A DNA stretch of 7,130 bases from assembly GCA_023418375.1 (NCBI GenBank), contig JAEZZV010000092.1, positions 1 through 7,130 of the forward strand. Reading direction: 5' to 3'. Below are positions 5,623-7,130 of this stretch, in pieces. The notes under the pieces were generated by a model. That model saw nothing but the letters and a program-made list of their open reading frames with translations. It had not been told where the DNA came from and ran no database searches. A program made the translations under genes and the position numbers. The DNA comes from Actinomycetes bacterium (GTDB taxonomy: Bacteria; Actinomycetota; Actinomycetes; Actinomycetales; Cellulomonadaceae). Numbering within the stretch: position 1 is the stretch's first letter; every line of letters begins with the position of its first letter.

Positions 5623-7130
5623 TCCGCGTCGACCGGGCACGGCTGGGCGGCCCGCGCCACCGCCTCCGCGACGCTGCGGACGTCCTCGAACGCCTCCGGG
5701 GTGTCGTTGCGGCCGCCGAAGGAGAGGACGAGCCCGCCGCAGCTCAGCCGGGCCGCCGCCGCGCCCGTGGCGTCGGTCCCGGTCTCCAGCGTGAGGCCCT
5801 CGACCTCCGCCGTGGCGGTGACCGTGACGTCCGCGGCGAGGTCGGCCTCGTCCGCGAGCTCGGCCACGACGGCGACGACCTCCCGCGGCCAGACTCCGAC
5901 GCGGGCGTTCCGCCCGGACTCGCTCACGAGCCCCGGGGCGAGCTGGATGCCGGTCTCCGCGACGACGTCGGTCAGCCAGAGGCGCAGCCGGACGTACGCG
6001 TCGTCGTCGCTGCCCTCGTCGCGGGTCGTCAGCTCCGGGATGGCGGTGGCACCGTCGGGCAGTGCGAGGACGTAGGTGGTGTGCGTGCCGTCGGGCCGAC
6101 ATGCCTGCGTCGGGTAGCGCAGCACGATCGTGACCAGCCGGCCCGCCACCTCCGTGGCCACCGGAACGGGCGCACACTCGCCCGTGCCCGGGAGCGAGAC
6201 GCTGAGCGTCTCCTCGCCGCTCTCGAGCTCGACCGCCGCGTCGGAGGCGGCCGCCCGGCCGCCCGGCAGCCCCGCGTACGTGTCGAGCACCTCGGTCGGC
6301 GCGCTGATCACGTCGGGCGCGGGCAGCACCCAGAACCGGCCCCAGGCGTCTCCGTCGACGACCTCGCGCAGCACCCGGTACTCCCCGGGCTCGAGCGGAG
6401 GGGCGCCGAACACCTGGCCGGACTCGTCGCCCGGAATCCCGGCCAGCGCCGCCTCGCCGGCGGGCGCCCACGCGCCGTCCCGCCACACCTCGAGGCGCGC
6501 CGTCCCGGGGAGCGCCGCGAGGTCGGTGACGGGGCCGTCCCGGTCCACGTGGTGCAGGACGATCGGAACGCGCCCGGCCGCACTCGCGATCGGCGGCCGG
6601 ACATCCAGGACCGGACCGTCGAGCGGCGGGAGCGGCGCCGCTTCGGACGCGTCGTCGGCCACCTCGAGCACGCCCGAGGCCGCCGTGCCCGCCCGCGACG
6701 TGTGCGTGATCCGGTACCGGCCGGGCTCGAGGCCCGCGGTGCTCATCCGCATGGCCGGCCCGGGCTCGCCGGGCGCGGGCGCGATGTCGACGGGCTGGAA
6801 GTCGATCATCGTGCCGGGTTCCATCACCTCGGCGCTGCACCGGTCCTCGGGCAGGCACCAGAGCAGCGGCTCGGCGTCGTCGACCCAGGCGCCGTCGACC
6901 CAGCGCTCGACGGACGCGAGCTGGTCGAACACGTGCCCGCCGCCCGTCTCGTCGACGAGCACGCCGACCACCTCTGCGCCCGGCGGCACGCGCTCCGCGC
7001 TGAGCCACAGGACGGCCCCGACGGGCGTCTCCGGCTCCGGCACCGCGGGCCGGGCCGGTGAGCGGTCGACCAGCGACATCCCGCCGACGGCGAGCGCCGC
7101 GACCACCGCGACCGCCGCCGCCCCGACGCC
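5604..7130 (-). CDS. Membrane-anchored extracytoplasmic protein with two Ig-like repeats, unknown function, N-terminus beyond the right edge
   Basis: The frame is open to the window edge, giving 508 residues without the true start. The first 17 visible residues are hydrophobic (Gly/Ala/Val) and look like a membrane anchor or signal peptide, followed by a Pro-rich spacer (about 25-37). Two related modules follow. Each has a beta-rich stretch with an aromatic-x-DG-A-W turn (VERWVDGAWV at 74-83; LEVWRDGAWA at 213-222) and ends with LEPGxYR (134-140; 246-252). This pattern resembles bacterial Ig-like domains of the Big_14 type; that name is from memory and unverified. The rest (about 280-508) is a further beta-rich region with Cys319 and Cys344 spaced as a possible disulfide, plus Cys464 and Cys498. 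The six visible cysteines are all on the predicted outside. A GTG at 7106 or ATG at 7079 could start translation only if the hydrophobic segment were cut, so I treat the gene as partial. Confidence 0.75.
   Translation of the reverse strand, partial: GVGAAAVAVVAALAVGGMSLVDRSPARPAVPEPETPVGAVLWLSAERVPPGAEVVGVLVDETGGGHVFDQLASVERWVDGAWVDDAEPLLWCLPEDRCSAEVMEPGTMIDFQPVDIAPAPGEPGPAMRMSTAGLEPGRYRITHTSRAGTAASGVLEVADDASEAAPLPPLDGPVLDVRPPIASAAGRVPIVLHHVDRDGPVTDLAALPGTARLEVWRDGAWAPAGEAALAGIPGDESGQVFGAPPLEPGEYRVLREVVDGDAWGRFWVLPAPDVISAPTEVLDTYAGLPGGRAAASDAAVELESGEETLSVSLPGTGECAPVPVATEVAGRLVTIVLRYPTQACRPDGTHTTYVLALPDGATAIPELTTRDEGSDDDAYVRLRLWLTDVVAETGIQLAPGLVSESGRNARVGVWPREVVAVVAELADEADLAADVTVTATAEVEGLTLETGTDATGAAAARLSCGGLVLSFGGRNDTPEAFEDVRSVAEAVARAAQPCPVDADAITVP

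Noticed and set aside
5538..7061. Plus-strand open frame of about 500 codons antisense to the Ig-repeat protein
   Set aside because: Arg/Gly-rich with no motifs; the minus frame has a membrane segment and repeated domain motifs, so that one is taken as real.

Overview
The base composition is very high GC, with third codon positions almost always G or C, so long antisense and off-frame open frames are abundant. Protein features point to an actinobacterium. These are a ResB/CcsB (system II) cytochrome c maturation set preceded by a histidine phosphatase, a DUF222/13E12-type gene, and an actinobacterial-type LexA box. I infer a Cellulomonas-like member of Micrococcales, but nothing in the window fixes the genus. 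Every gene I can support is on the minus strand, so the window reads right to left.

Layout in transcription order: (1) 7130-5604, the C-terminal 508 residues of a membrane-anchored extracytoplasmic protein of unknown function with two tandem Ig-like repeats; its stop codon lies inside a perfect hairpin (5599-5622), a probable transcript end. (2) 5511-622, a tight five-gene run: histidine phosphatase, TlpA/ResA-like lipoprotein thioredoxin, ccdA, resB and ccsB. Gaps or overlaps are 2 bp, 10 bp, a 1-bp TGATG overlap and a 14-bp overlap, so co-transcription and translational coupling are very likely. (3) 581-357, a 74-codon gene of unknown function, 40 bp after ccsB and with its own good ribosome binding site. 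(4) 275-1, the N-terminal 91 residues of a DUF222-type protein (the family usually ends in an HNH nuclease domain), with its own extended -10 promoter and a near-consensus LexA/SOS operator.

How the cluster works: CcdA carries reducing electrons across the membrane through its cysteine pair to the lipoprotein thioredoxin. The thioredoxin keeps apocytochrome CXXCH cysteines reduced. ResB and CcsB form the heme delivery and ligation complex that attaches heme outside the membrane. The phosphatase is a recurrent actinobacterial neighbour whose role in the pathway is not known. No cytochrome c substrate is encoded in the window.

I do not see a new defence or mobile system. The best leads are the SOS-box-controlled DUF222 gene, the unrecognised Ig-repeat membrane protein and the small gene after ccsB.
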